Source of the DNA: Emticicia aquatica
Lineage (GTDB): Bacteria; Bacteroidota; Bacteroidia; Cytophagales; Spirosomataceae
Assembly: GCF_923079645.1 (NCBI RefSeq)
Contig: NZ_CAKLPY010000001.1
Span: forward strand, 1,570,001 to 1,634,000
DNA length: 64,000 nt
Direction: 5' to 3'
Shown here: positions 55,388-63,478 of the stretch, in pieces
Layout: every line of letters starts with the position of its first letter
Numbering within the stretch: position 1 is the first letter of the stretch
Translations under genes and position numbers: made by a program
Notes under the pieces: model-generated
Told to the model about the DNA's origin: nothing
Database searches by the model: none
The model's input: only the letters and a program-made list of their open reading frames with translations

Positions 55388-56692
55388 ATGAAAAAACGAT
55401 TATCACTTCTAAGCTTACTACTTTTAAATTTAAGTGTCTTTGCCCAAAACCCCGCTCCAGCAGCTGCTCAATCTAAACCCATCGCTTTAGTTGGAGGAAC
55501 TATTCATGTTGGTGATGGAAAAATCATTCAAAATGGAACGATAATATTCGACAAAGGCATTATTACTGCTATTGGCGATGCTTCGACAACTGTTGATAAA
55601 AACTCAACAGAGGTAATAAATGTTCAAGGAAAATCGGTTTATCCTGGAATTATTGCTCCTGCGGCCTTGATTGGTCTTGTAGAAATTGGTTCTGTTCGCT
55701 CTACATTCGACCAAGCTGAAAATGGTCAATTTAACCCAAATATTCGTTCGCTAATTGCACATAATACCGATTCAGAAATCATTCCTACTGTTCGTGGAAA
55801 TGGAGTTTTGATTGGTCAAACAACACCAGAAGGGAGCATTATTTCTGGTACATCTTCAATCATGGAGTATGATGGTTGGAACTGGGAAGATGCTGTTTTG
55901 AAAAAAGATGATGGAATTTGGCTAAATTATCCAACATTGATTGCTCGACAATTCAGTCCAGAAGAAAGTCGTTTTGTTGTAAAGAAAAATGATAAATATA
56001 TTGAGCAAAAGAATGCACTCCAAAATTTTCTTGCTGATGCGTTAGCTTATGCAGAAATAACCAATCCAAATCCTAAAAATGCTAAATTGGAAGCAATGAA
56101 AGGCTTATTTGATGGTTCAAAAAAACTATTTATTAGAACTAATTATGGTAAGGAAATCATCGAAGCAAGTAAGTTAGCTCAACAATATAAAGTAAAAAGC
56201 ATTGTAATTGTTGGTGGTGAAGAAGCAGATTTAGCTCTAGATTTTTTGAAAACAAACAATATTCCTGTAATTGTTTCGCCAACGCATCGTTTACCAAACA
56301 CACCTGATGAAGATGTTTGGAATCCTTATAAACTTCCAGCACGATTAATGAAAGCGGGTGTTCTTACAGGAATGTTTTATACCGAAGAATTTTACAAAAC
56401 CCGTAATTTACCATTTGTTGCAGGTACATCAGCTGCTTTTGGTATGGAAAAAGAAGATGCCTTAAAAATGATTACGCTTAACAATGCCAAAATTTTGGGT
56501 ATCGATAACCTAGTAGGTACACTTGAAGTAGGAAAACAAGCCACTATTGCAGTTTCTGAAGGTGATATTTTGGACATGAGAACCAATAAAGTTGAATATG
56601 CTTTTATTAGAGGTAAAAAAATCAATTTGGATGACAAACAAAAACGTTTGTACAAAAAGTATGTAGATAAATACGGTATCTCTGGCAAATAA
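55388..56692 (+). CDS. Secreted amidohydrolase-like protein, probably inactive
   Basis: From ATG 55388 (434 residues, signal peptide ending SVFAQ); a TTG at 55334 only extends the frame. The fold is that of the amidohydrolase superfamily: the N-terminal sandwich has GGTIHVGDGKIIQNGTI and the C-terminal part is NAKILGIDNLVGTLEVGKQATIAV. The metal-binding part is gone: GIIAPAALIGLVEI stands in place of GxxDxHxH, and the usual Asp segment reads GTSAAFG. It resembles domain 1 of the 1026-residue protein at 44493. I infer a non-catalytic partner of that enzyme. It ends in a Lys-rich tail. Confidence 0.82.
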   Translation: MKKRLSLLSLLLLNLSVFAQNPAPAAAQSKPIALVGGTIHVGDGKIIQNGTIIFDKGIITAIGDASTTVDKNSTEVINVQGKSVYPGIIAPAALIGLVEIGSVRSTFDQAENGQFNPNIRSLIAHNTDSEIIPTVRGNGVLIGQTTPEGSIISGTSSIMEYDGWNWEDAVLKKDDGIWLNYPTLIARQFSPEESRFVVKKNDKYIEQKNALQNFLADALAYAEITNPNPKNAKLEAMKGLFDGSKKLFIRTNYGKEIIEASKLAQQYKVKSIVIVGGEEADLALDFLKTNNIPVIVSPTHRLPNTPDEDVWNPYKLPARLMKAGVLTGMFYTEEFYKTRNLPFVAGTSAAFGMEKEDALKMITLNNAKILGIDNLVGTLEVGKQATIAVSEGDILDMRTNKVEYAFIRGKKINLDDKQKRLYKKYVDKYGISGK

Positions 56693-56703
56693 TTTAGTTA
56701 AAT

Positions 56704-56754
56704 TTCATCGAAAAAGGGTTACATAAATAATTTATGTAACCCTTTTTCGATGAA
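56704..56754. terminator. Perfect 24-bp palindromic terminator
   Basis: Arms 56704-56727 and 56731-56754 pair at every position around TAA. Five A and five T lie within the stem (AAAAAGGG/CCCTTTTT), so it acts on both converging genes. Confidence 0.9.
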
Positions 56755-56801
56755 GAATAACCAATTATTACTTAATAATTCAAATCCAATAATAGTCATA
56801 T

Positions 56802-57128
56802 TTACTCTCGAAAAACAACCCAAACTGCTAAAAAAACCAAAGCAAAACCTAATAGATAATTCCATTTTAATGGTTCTTTCAAATAAAGTACCGCAAATAC
56901 TACAAAAATCACTAAAGTTATGGCTTCCTGAATTGTCTTTAATTGAAAAGCATTGAATTGACCATATCCTAATTTATTTGCAGGAACCATAAATAAATAT
57001 TCAAAAAAAGCAATTCCCCAACTAATTAAAATGGCTTTCCAAATTGGCAAATCAGGCCTTTTTAGGTGTCCGTACCAAGCAAATGTCATAAAAGTATTTG
57101 AAACGATTAGTAATAATATTGTTCTCAT
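56802..57128 (-). CDS. DUF486 (DMT-family) small membrane protein
   Basis: This 108-residue inner-membrane protein has four helices, matching half of a drug/metabolite transporter. The DUF486 text is MRTILLLIVSNTFMTFAWYGHLK, ISWGIAFFEYLFMVPANKLGY, FNAFQLKTIQEAITLVIFVVF and LLGFALVFLAVWVVF. It probably works as a dimer like other four-helix DMT proteins. Substrate is unknown. It converges with the amidohydrolase-like gene and is divergent from tyrA, the two starts being separated by a 97-bp gap with a long palindrome. Confidence 0.9.
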   Translation of the reverse strand: MRTILLLIVSNTFMTFAWYGHLKRPDLPIWKAILISWGIAFFEYLFMVPANKLGYGQFNAFQLKTIQEAITLVIFVVFAVLYLKEPLKWNYLLGFALVFLAVWVVFRE

Positions 57129-57151
57129 GTCATTTTCTGAGGAAATAAAAA

Positions 57152-57195
57152 TTAGATAAATTCATTACTTTTGTAAAAGTAATGAATTTATCTAA
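57152..57195. repeat. Perfect 44-bp palindrome in the DUF486/tyrA divergent region
   Basis: Arms 57152-57172 and 57175-57195 (21 bases each) are exact reverse complements with two central bases. The plus strand holds TACTTTTG (57166-57173), a TAnnTTTG -7 box, inside the palindrome. It has no GC-rich stem plus T-run and sits between two divergent genes, so it looks like an operator, a mRNA 5' hairpin, or both. Confidence 0.9.
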
Positions 57196-57225
57196 AAACG
57201 ACTCCTTTGCTGGAGACAAGAGTTT

Positions 57226-58479
57226 ATGAAAATTGGTATTATAGGTTTAGGCGATATGGGAAAAATGTTTGCTCGAATTTGGGCAAATAGTGGTTTGGAT
57301 GTATATGGTTGTGATTTACCTCAAAATCGTGAATTATTGGAGCAAGAACTAAGTCCATTTAATATTACTTTGCTTAATGATGGTGTGGCGGTGTCACGCC
57401 TTTGCGATTTCATTTTGTATTCAGTTGAAGCTGAAAATATCGAAAAAGTTGTCGCTGAATGTGGCCCTTCAACTAAATATGGAGCTATTGTTGCAGGTCA
57501 AACTTCAGTAAAAACACCAGAAATAGCATCTTTTGAGAAACATTTACCTAAAGATACTCAAATAGTTACTTGCCATGCTCTTTATGGCCCAGCGGTAAAT
57601 CCAGTTGGACAAACCCTCGTTTTGATTAATCATCGTGCTAATAATTCGGCTTTTAAAGAATGCCTTGAAATCTTTGAAAAGATAGGTTCGACGATTCACG
57701 AGTTAGAAGATTTTCATGCCCACGACCGAATGATGGCTGATATTCAGGCTGTTACACATGTTGGCTTTGAAAGCATTGGTACGGCTTTTATGCATCGAAA
57801 AGTATATCCATGGGAAAACATTTTGCATCCAAATGGTTTGGATAATGTAAAATTATTGATGACTTTACGAATTTATAGCTATAAATTTCATGTCTATTCT
57901 GGACTTGCATTACAAAATCCTTATGCAAAAAGAGATGTCAGGAGCTATGCAAAAGCAGAAAGCGAACTTTTTGAGTTGATGATAGAAGAAAATGAAAAAA
58001 AATTTCGTAAAAGGATTTTAGCTGCTAGAGATTCGGTTTTTAAAGATAAGAATTCGGCCTTAATGCTCGACGATAAAATAATGAATGAGTTTAGTCTAAG
58101 TCAAGATTTAGGTCATAAACCAAATTCTCATCTCAGCTTATTGGCAATGGTTGACACATGGCACAAACTTGGCACAAATCCATATAAAAGCTTAATTTGC
58201 CAAACTCCGCCATTCAAATTAAGAGTTGGCATGGCAGAATATTTATTTTTAAACGAAGATTTATTGGAAGAAACTATCAAAGCTGCATTATTTGATAAGA
58301 GTATTCGTGGGGAAGATTTAGCTTTTCACACCGCTGTACATGAATGGGCTAATATCGTGGAAATGGGTGATAAAGAAAGCTATCGAAAGCATTTTGAAGC
58401 AACCAAAACCTATTTATCAGACCGATTGGAGGAAGGAAGAGCAAAAAGTAGTCTACTAATTGCTAAACTTCAAAAGTAA
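57226..58479 (+). CDS. tyrA: Prephenate dehydrogenase, fungal (Tyr1)-like type
   Basis: The 417 residues begin with a Rossmann motif IGIIGLGDMG and continue with prephenate dehydrogenase motifs. The enzyme oxidatively decarboxylates prephenate to 4-hydroxyphenylpyruvate for tyrosine. From memory of yeast Tyr1, many blocks match closely: YSVEAENIEKVVAECGPS, GQTSVKTPEIASFEKHLPKD, TQAVTH, LRIYSYKFHVYSGLALQNP, PNSHLSLLAMVDTW, CQTPPF and AEYLFL. Ordinary bacterial TyrA is shorter (about 280-370) and lacks the long C-terminal part. No chorismate mutase or ACT domain is present. It is transcribed alone behind the 44-bp palindrome. Confidence 0.85.
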   Translation: MKIGIIGLGDMGKMFARIWANSGLDVYGCDLPQNRELLEQELSPFNITLLNDGVAVSRLCDFILYSVEAENIEKVVAECGPSTKYGAIVAGQTSVKTPEIASFEKHLPKDTQIVTCHALYGPAVNPVGQTLVLINHRANNSAFKECLEIFEKIGSTIHELEDFHAHDRMMADIQAVTHVGFESIGTAFMHRKVYPWENILHPNGLDNVKLLMTLRIYSYKFHVYSGLALQNPYAKRDVRSYAKAESELFELMIEENEKKFRKRILAARDSVFKDKNSALMLDDKIMNEFSLSQDLGHKPNSHLSLLAMVDTWHKLGTNPYKSLICQTPPFKLRVGMAEYLFLNEDLLEETIKAALFDKSIRGEDLAFHTAVHEWANIVEMGDKESYRKHFEATKTYLSDRLEEGRAKSSLLIAKLQK

Positions 58480-58551
58480 TTAAATATTAATCATTCAAAA
58501 ACTACTGTATAGCATAATTATTGTTACAAATTAACTATTCATAAAGCATTG

Positions 58552-59115
58552 ATGAACAAAACAGATTTATCGAAATATAATAATGATTGGTACAAAAAAT
58601 CAAATCTAACCAAAGGGTTTCTGGTGACTTTGATATGGTTTATAGTGAATAAAATTTTCCTTAATTCTTATTTGTTAATACCGGTTTCATTTAAAAGAGC
58701 CATTCTTAGATTTTTTGGGGCAAAAATTGGTAAAAATGTAATGATAAAACACAGTGTCAATATCAAATATCCTTGGAATTTGGACATTGGTGATAATGTT
58801 TGGATTGGTGAAAATGTATGGATTGACAATTTGGGAAAAGTTAAAATTGGCGATAATAGCTGCCTTTCACAAGGGGCTTTACTTTTATCAGGAAATCATA
58901 ATTATAAATCAAGCACTTTCGACCTAATTGTTGAGGATATTATTATCGAAGATGGTGTTTGGATTGGAGCAAAATCAGTTGTTTGTAGTGGAATTACTTG
59001 CCATTCGCACTCAGTTTTATCAGTAAATTCGGTTGCTACAAAATCTTTGGATGCTTATTACATCTATCAAGGAAATCCAGCAAACGCAATCAGACAGCGA
59101 GAAATCGCCTTTTGA
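58552..59115 (+). CDS. WcaF-like colanic-acid-type acetyltransferase
   Basis: This is a 187-residue O-acetyltransferase of the left-handed beta-helix family (ATG at 58552; the TTG just before it merely extends the frame). Hexapeptide repeats are visible at IGDNVWIGENVWIDNLGKVKIG and IIIEDGVWIGAKSVVCSGI, with the catalytic His in LLLSGNHNYKS. The family signature near the C-terminus is YIYQGNPANAIRQR. The N-terminal RAILRFFGAKIGKNVMIKHS is typical of WcaF. It probably acetylates a sugar of an exported polysaccharide. It lies 106 bp upstream of a WecA-like gene on the same strand. Confidence 0.88.
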   Translation: MNKTDLSKYNNDWYKKSNLTKGFLVTLIWFIVNKIFLNSYLLIPVSFKRAILRFFGAKIGKNVMIKHSVNIKYPWNLDIGDNVWIGENVWIDNLGKVKIGDNSCLSQGALLLSGNHNYKSSTFDLIVEDIIIEDGVWIGAKSVVCSGITCHSHSVLSVNSVATKSLDAYYIYQGNPANAIRQREIAF

Positions 59116-59221
59116 TAAATAAATCAATAAAAATATTTCATATTATCGCTCATTACATTAAAAAAAGTCGTTATTTTGTGTATATTTTATTAACCAAAAA
59201 GTTCAAAAAACAATAGTTCTA

Positions 59222-60403
59222 ATGTTTCCAACATTTGAATCGCTTATCCCAGATAAGAACATACAAGTCTTAATTTCAGCAATTATCGCAATGGTTATTA
59301 ACTTGCGTTCAATTCCTGTTATTATAAATATTAGTGGGCTTCGTGGATTAATGGATAATCCTGTCAAACGTAGTTCACACAAAACTCCAACTCCAACTTT
59401 TGGAGGTGTTGGTATTTTTGCAAGCATATTAATCGGTTATATGATTTGGAACTTTGGCGATGAAGGAATTCTGATTCATAAAGTTTTTGCGGGAACAGTT
59501 ATATTATTTTTCTTAGGTATAAAAGATGATTTATATGCACTTTCACCCACTAAAAAAATGATTGTTCAAGTATTAGCTTCTGCAATTGTTGTAGTTGGTA
59601 GTGACCTCAGAATTTATGACTTTTTTGGTATTTTTGGCATCAGTCACATTCCTTATGTAATAAGTATTCTTCTAACAATTTTTATTTTTGTAGCGATGAT
59701 CAATGCTTTTAATCTTATTGATGGCATTGATGGATTGGCTGGAGGAATTGCAATGATTGCGAGTAGTGGATTTGGATTGTGGTTTTTGGTCAATCATCAC
59801 TACTCTCTTGCTTGTTTAGCCCTTTGTTTAGCTGGTTCACTGGTAGGTTTTCTTCGCTTTAACTTTTCTCACACAAATAAAATTTTCATGGGAGATACTG
59901 GTTCTCTCATTATTGGTTACATTATTACAGTTTTAGCAGTAAAGTTTATACACTTAAACGTTATGCACGCTTGGGAAGCTGATATTTCGTTTGTCTCTGC
60001 TCCAATTATTGCCGTTGTTATCTTAATTATTCCAATTTTTGATACGATTCGGGTTTTCTCGATTAGAATTTTGCGTGGAAAGTCGCCATTCAAAGCTGAT
60101 AGATTACACATGCATCATTTATTAATTGACAATAATTTATCACATATGAAGGCTTCGTTTACGCTTTATATTGTAACCATTGTTTTGACCGTAGTTACGT
60201 ATTTTGCAAGAAGTTATTTCAGCAATACAGAACTTTGTTTCCTAATTCTTTTCTTGCTCGTTTGTTATTTTTTAGTTGGAAATTGGCTTGAAATAAGACG
60301 ACTAAAAATGAAAAAAGAAGAGTTAGGCGTAGGAGATAAGATTGCAACCGCAACCAATAATAACACAGAAAAATTACAACTTGAAAGTATTAGTGCGAAC
60401 TAA
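59222..60403 (+). CDS. WecA/TagO-like undecaprenyl-phosphate sugar-phosphate transferase
   Basis: This is a 393-residue membrane protein with about ten to eleven helices. It starts a polysaccharide by moving a GlcNAc-phosphate (or related) from UDP onto undecaprenyl phosphate. The MraY/WecA superfamily motifs are HKTPTPTFGGVGIF in the first loop, FFLGIKDDLYALSPTKK (Asp-Asp), NAFNLIDGIDGLAGG, NKIFMGDTGSL and ADRLHMHHLLID. The last fits the WecA/TagO branch rather than MraY. The soluble C-terminal tail (about 355-393) is not conserved. It may work with the upstream acetyltransferase. Confidence 0.92.
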   Translation: MFPTFESLIPDKNIQVLISAIIAMVINLRSIPVIINISGLRGLMDNPVKRSSHKTPTPTFGGVGIFASILIGYMIWNFGDEGILIHKVFAGTVILFFLGIKDDLYALSPTKKMIVQVLASAIVVVGSDLRIYDFFGIFGISHIPYVISILLTIFIFVAMINAFNLIDGIDGLAGGIAMIASSGFGLWFLVNHHYSLACLALCLAGSLVGFLRFNFSHTNKIFMGDTGSLIIGYIITVLAVKFIHLNVMHAWEADISFVSAPIIAVVILIIPIFDTIRVFSIRILRGKSPFKADRLHMHHLLIDNNLSHMKASFTLYIVTIVLTVVTYFARSYFSNTELCFLILFLLVCYFLVGNWLEIRRLKMKKEELGVGDKIATATNNNTEKLQLESISAN

Positions 60404-60414
60404 ATCTAATAATA

Positions 60415-60470
60415 GAATAAAATAAAAAGGGTCAATTTGAAAATTCAAATTGACCCTTTTTATTTTATTC
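60415..60470. terminator. Perfect 27-bp palindromic terminator, overlapping the guaA stop
   Basis: Arms 60415-60441 and 60444-60470 are exact reverse complements; the core is AAAAAGGGTCAATTTGAA with its complement. It serves both converging genes and runs six bases into guaA. Confidence 0.9.
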
Positions 60471-61994
60471 CCACTCAATTGTTGCTGGTGGTTTTGAACT
60501 TATATCATAAACAACTCGATTTACACCTTTCACTTTATTGATGATTTCATTCGAAACATCTGCTAAAAACTCATACGGTAGGTGAGCCCAATCTGCTGTC
60601 ATACCATCAATACTTGTGACGGCACGTAACGCAACAACTCTCTCGTAGGTTCTTTCATCTCCCATTACACCAACGCTTTGAATGGGAAGAAGCATTGTAC
60701 CAGCTTGCCATACTTTATCGTATAGCCCACTATTTTTCAAACCATTAATAAAAATAGCATCAACTTCTTGTAGGATTTGTACTTTTTCAGGTGTTACATC
60801 ACCCAAAATCCTAATTCCTAAACCTGGGCCAGGGAATGGATGACGTCCTAAAATATTCTGTGGAATATTAAGTGCTTTACCAACTTCTCGAACACCATCT
60901 TTAAATAACAATCGAAGTGGCTCTACAACTTGAAGTTTCATGAAATCAGGCAAACCACCAACATTATGATGCGACTTAATTGTTACAGATGGACCTTTCA
61001 CCGAAACAGATTCAATTACATCTGGATAAATTGTGCCTTGTCCAAGCCATTTTGCCCCATTTATTTTATGTGACTCTGCATCAAAAACATCAATAAAAGT
61101 CTTACCAATAGCTTTTCTTTTTTCTTCGGGGTCTGTCAAACCTTTTAAAGCAGTATAGAATTGTTCTTTGGCATCAACACCCAAAACATTCAATCCCAAC
61201 CCTTTATAAGATTCTAAAACTTCTTCAAACTCTCCTTTTCTGAGTAAACCATTATCGACAAAAATACAGTAAAGGTTTTTACCAATAGCATGATGAATCA
61301 GCGTTGCAGCAACCGAAGAATCAACTCCACCTGATAAGCCCATCACAACTTTATCATCGCCTAGTTTTTCTTTCAATTCTTTAATTGAAACCTCAGCGAA
61401 TGAATCTGGAGTCCAGCTTTGTGAACAATGACATATATCAACAACGAAATTTTTAATAATCGTTTTTCCGAGTATGGTATGCGTTACTTCTGGATGAAAT
61501 TGAATACCGTAAACGGGCTTATCTTTGATTTTAAAAGCTGCAACTTTAACAGTATCCGTCGAAGCAATGATATCAGCGTCAGAAGGTGGACTCGCAATCG
61601 TATCACTATGAGACATCCAAACTTGGGTATCATCACTTACATCCTTAAAAAGTGCGTAACGATTGTCAACCTTATTCAAAATTGTTCGTCCATATTCACG
61701 AATTGAGGATGGTGCAACTTCCCCACCACCAGTTTGAGCCATCATTTGAGCTCCGTAACAAACGCCTAATACAGGTACCATTTTGGCAAATTCTTGCCAA
61801 TCAACAATAGGTGCATCTTCGTCTCTTACTGAACATGGGCTTCCTGAAAGAATTACGCCCTTAATATCGGAAGTAATTGGGGGGATTTTATTGAATGGGT
61901 GTATTTCACAATACACATTTAGTTCTCGTACTCGGCGTGCTATCAGTTGAGTAAACTGTGAGCCAAAATCAAGAATTAGAATTTGTTCTGTCAT
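60465..61994 (-). CDS. guaA: GMP synthase (glutamine-hydrolysing)
   Basis: GuaA converts XMP, ATP and glutamine to GMP. From the ATG at 61994 it has 509 residues. A seven-codon longer frame starts at 62015, but that ATG lies upstream of the predicted transcription start. Domain order is class I glutamine amidotransferase (Cys79 in GVCYGAQMM, His in QFHPEVTHT), ATP pyrophosphatase ([16 protein letters not shown]), and the C-terminal dimerisation domain with [15 protein letters not shown] and the end PPATIEWE. It has its own good promoter and a long terminator. Confidence 0.97.
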   Translation of the reverse strand: MTEQILILDFGSQFTQLIARRVRELNVYCEIHPFNKIPPITSDIKGVILSGSPCSVRDEDAPIVDWQEFAKMVPVLGVCYGAQMMAQTGGGEVAPSSIREYGRTILNKVDNRYALFKDVSDDTQVWMSHSDTIASPPSDADIIASTDTVKVAAFKIKDKPVYGIQFHPEVTHTILGKTIIKNFVVDICHCSQSWTPDSFAEVSIKELKEKLGDDKVVMGLSGGVDSSVAATLIHHAIGKNLYCIFVDNGLLRKGEFEEVLESYKGLGLNVLGVDAKEQFYTALKGLTDPEEKRKAIGKTFIDVFDAESHKINGAKWLGQGTIYPDVIESVSVKGPSVTIKSHHNVGGLPDFMKLQVVEPLRLLFKDGVREVGKALNIPQNILGRHPFPGPGLGIRILGDVTPEKVQILQEVDAIFINGLKNSGLYDKVWQAGTMLLPIQSVGVMGDERTYERVVALRAVTSIDGMTADWAHLPYEFLADVSNEIINKVKGVNRVVYDISSKPPATIEWE

Positions 61995-62012
61995 GGTAGC
62001 ATTTCTAAAATA

Positions 62013-62044
62013 CAAAGTTAGAAGAAAATGCTATTTAGTGCAAA
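62013..62044 (-). promoter_or_regulatory. Bacteroidota-type promoter for guaA
   Basis: On the minus strand: TTTG (62044-62041), 20 bases, TAACTTTG (62020-62013). The predicted start is near 62006. Confidence 0.8.
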
Positions 62045-62259
62045 TTATAAAATTGTATTTCGCTTTTACTGACAAGAAAGTCAAAAATTAGTATTAAAAT
62101 ATTACACTTTTTCAAGTATAGATAAAATCAATTTCGGGATTTTTGCAATTGCTTTCCATGTTATCACATCATTTTCAGAAAAAGCATTTGCAATTATTGC
62201 TCTATTAGTGCTAATTTACACAAAAATGTTATTTTATCTATTCAAAACTCTCTAAAATC

Positions 62260-63414
62260 ATGAAATTAAAAGCATTATGCTTTGTTTTTGGCTCTTTGCT
62301 AATACTTCAAAGTTGCACCTCAAAAAAAGCGGAAAGTTCTTCTGACACAACTTTAAATAAAGTTGAAAAAGTTACATTCGGAACATTACCTGATGGGCAA
62401 TTGGCAGACCTGTATACTTTAAAAAACTCTAGTGGAATGGTAGCCAAAATATCTAATTATGGCGGAACAATTATTTATTTATCAGCACCCGATAAAAATG
62501 GAAAATTTGAAGATATTACTCTTGGCTGCGACTCTTTGAAAGATTACTTAAATGGTGTTCCATTTTTTGGTGCGTTAGTTGGCCGTTACGGAAACCGAAT
62601 TGCTAAGGGAAAATTCTCTTTAGATGATAAAGAATATACATTGGCCCAAAATAATGGCATCAATTCTCTTCATGGTGGAAAAAAAGGATTTGATAAAGTG
62701 CTATGGCAAGCAAAAGCTGTTGATGGAGAAGAACCTCAACTGATATTAAATTATACTTCGGCGGATGGAGAAGAAGGGTATCCTGGTAAATTAACAATTG
62801 AAGTAGTTTATACATTGCAAAAAGATAATGCTTTAAAAATTGATTATAAAGCTACAACTGATAAATCGACAGTTTTAAACTTAACAAATCATGCATATTT
62901 TAACTTATCTGGCGATTTTAGCAAGGATATTCTCGACCATGAAATTATGCTTCAAGCAGATAAATTTTTACCCGTTGACGAAACATTGATTCCAACTGGT
63001 GAATTGAAATCAGTTACTGGAACTCCTTTTGATTTCACAAAATCTTTTAAAATTGGAGCAAGAATAAATGAAATCAATGATACACAAATTAAATTTGGAA
63101 AAGGATATGACCATTGCTGGATTTTCGCTGATTCGAGCAAAAATCTTAAAAACATTGCTACTGTTTACGAGCCACTTTCTGGTCGAGTGATGGAAGTTTC
63201 TACAACAGAACCTGCTGTGCAGTTTTATACTGGAAATTTTCTTGATGGAAAAGTTATTGGAAAAGGTGGTGTTGCTTTGAAATATCGCTCTGGTTTTTGT
63301 TTAGAAACTGAACATTATCCTGATTCACCAAATCAATCGAAGTTTCCAACAACAGTTTTGAAGCCTAACGAAACTTATCAGACTACAACAATTTACAAGT
63401 TTTCGGCAAAATAA
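62260..63414 (+). CDS. Aldose 1-epimerase (GalM-like) lipoprotein
   Basis: The 384 residues form a galactose-mutarotase beta-sandwich that interconverts alpha and beta anomers of sugars. Unlike cytosolic GalM it carries a lipoprotein signal peptide with lipobox LQSC (Cys19), so it works in the periplasm or at the outer membrane. Motifs are GRYGNRIAKGKFSLD, NSLHGGKKGFD, the catalytic His in LTNHAYFNLSG, KGYDHCW, and the catalytic Glu in CLETEHYPDSPNQ. The location suggests it processes sugars before uptake. It is alone, followed by a hairpin. The gap before it (62045-62259) shows nothing else. Confidence 0.93.
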   Translation: MKLKALCFVFGSLLILQSCTSKKAESSSDTTLNKVEKVTFGTLPDGQLADLYTLKNSSGMVAKISNYGGTIIYLSAPDKNGKFEDITLGCDSLKDYLNGVPFFGALVGRYGNRIAKGKFSLDDKEYTLAQNNGINSLHGGKKGFDKVLWQAKAVDGEEPQLILNYTSADGEEGYPGKLTIEVVYTLQKDNALKIDYKATTDKSTVLNLTNHAYFNLSGDFSKDILDHEIMLQADKFLPVDETLIPTGELKSVTGTPFDFTKSFKIGARINEINDTQIKFGKGYDHCWIFADSSKNLKNIATVYEPLSGRVMEVSTTEPAVQFYTGNFLDGKVIGKGGVALKYRSGFCLETEHYPDSPNQSKFPTTVLKPNETYQTTTIYKFSAK

Positions 63415-63426
63415 TTTCGCAAAAAA

Positions 63427-63457
63427 AGCTAGTATATATTTTATACTAGCTCTTTTT
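63427..63457. terminator. Terminator after the aldose epimerase gene
   Basis: AGCTAGTATA pairs with TATACTAGCT (63427-63452 including loop), followed by CTTTTTAT; an A-run lies on the other side, so it is bidirectional. Confidence 0.85.
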
Positions 63458-63478
63458 ATATCAAAAATCAACCAACAA

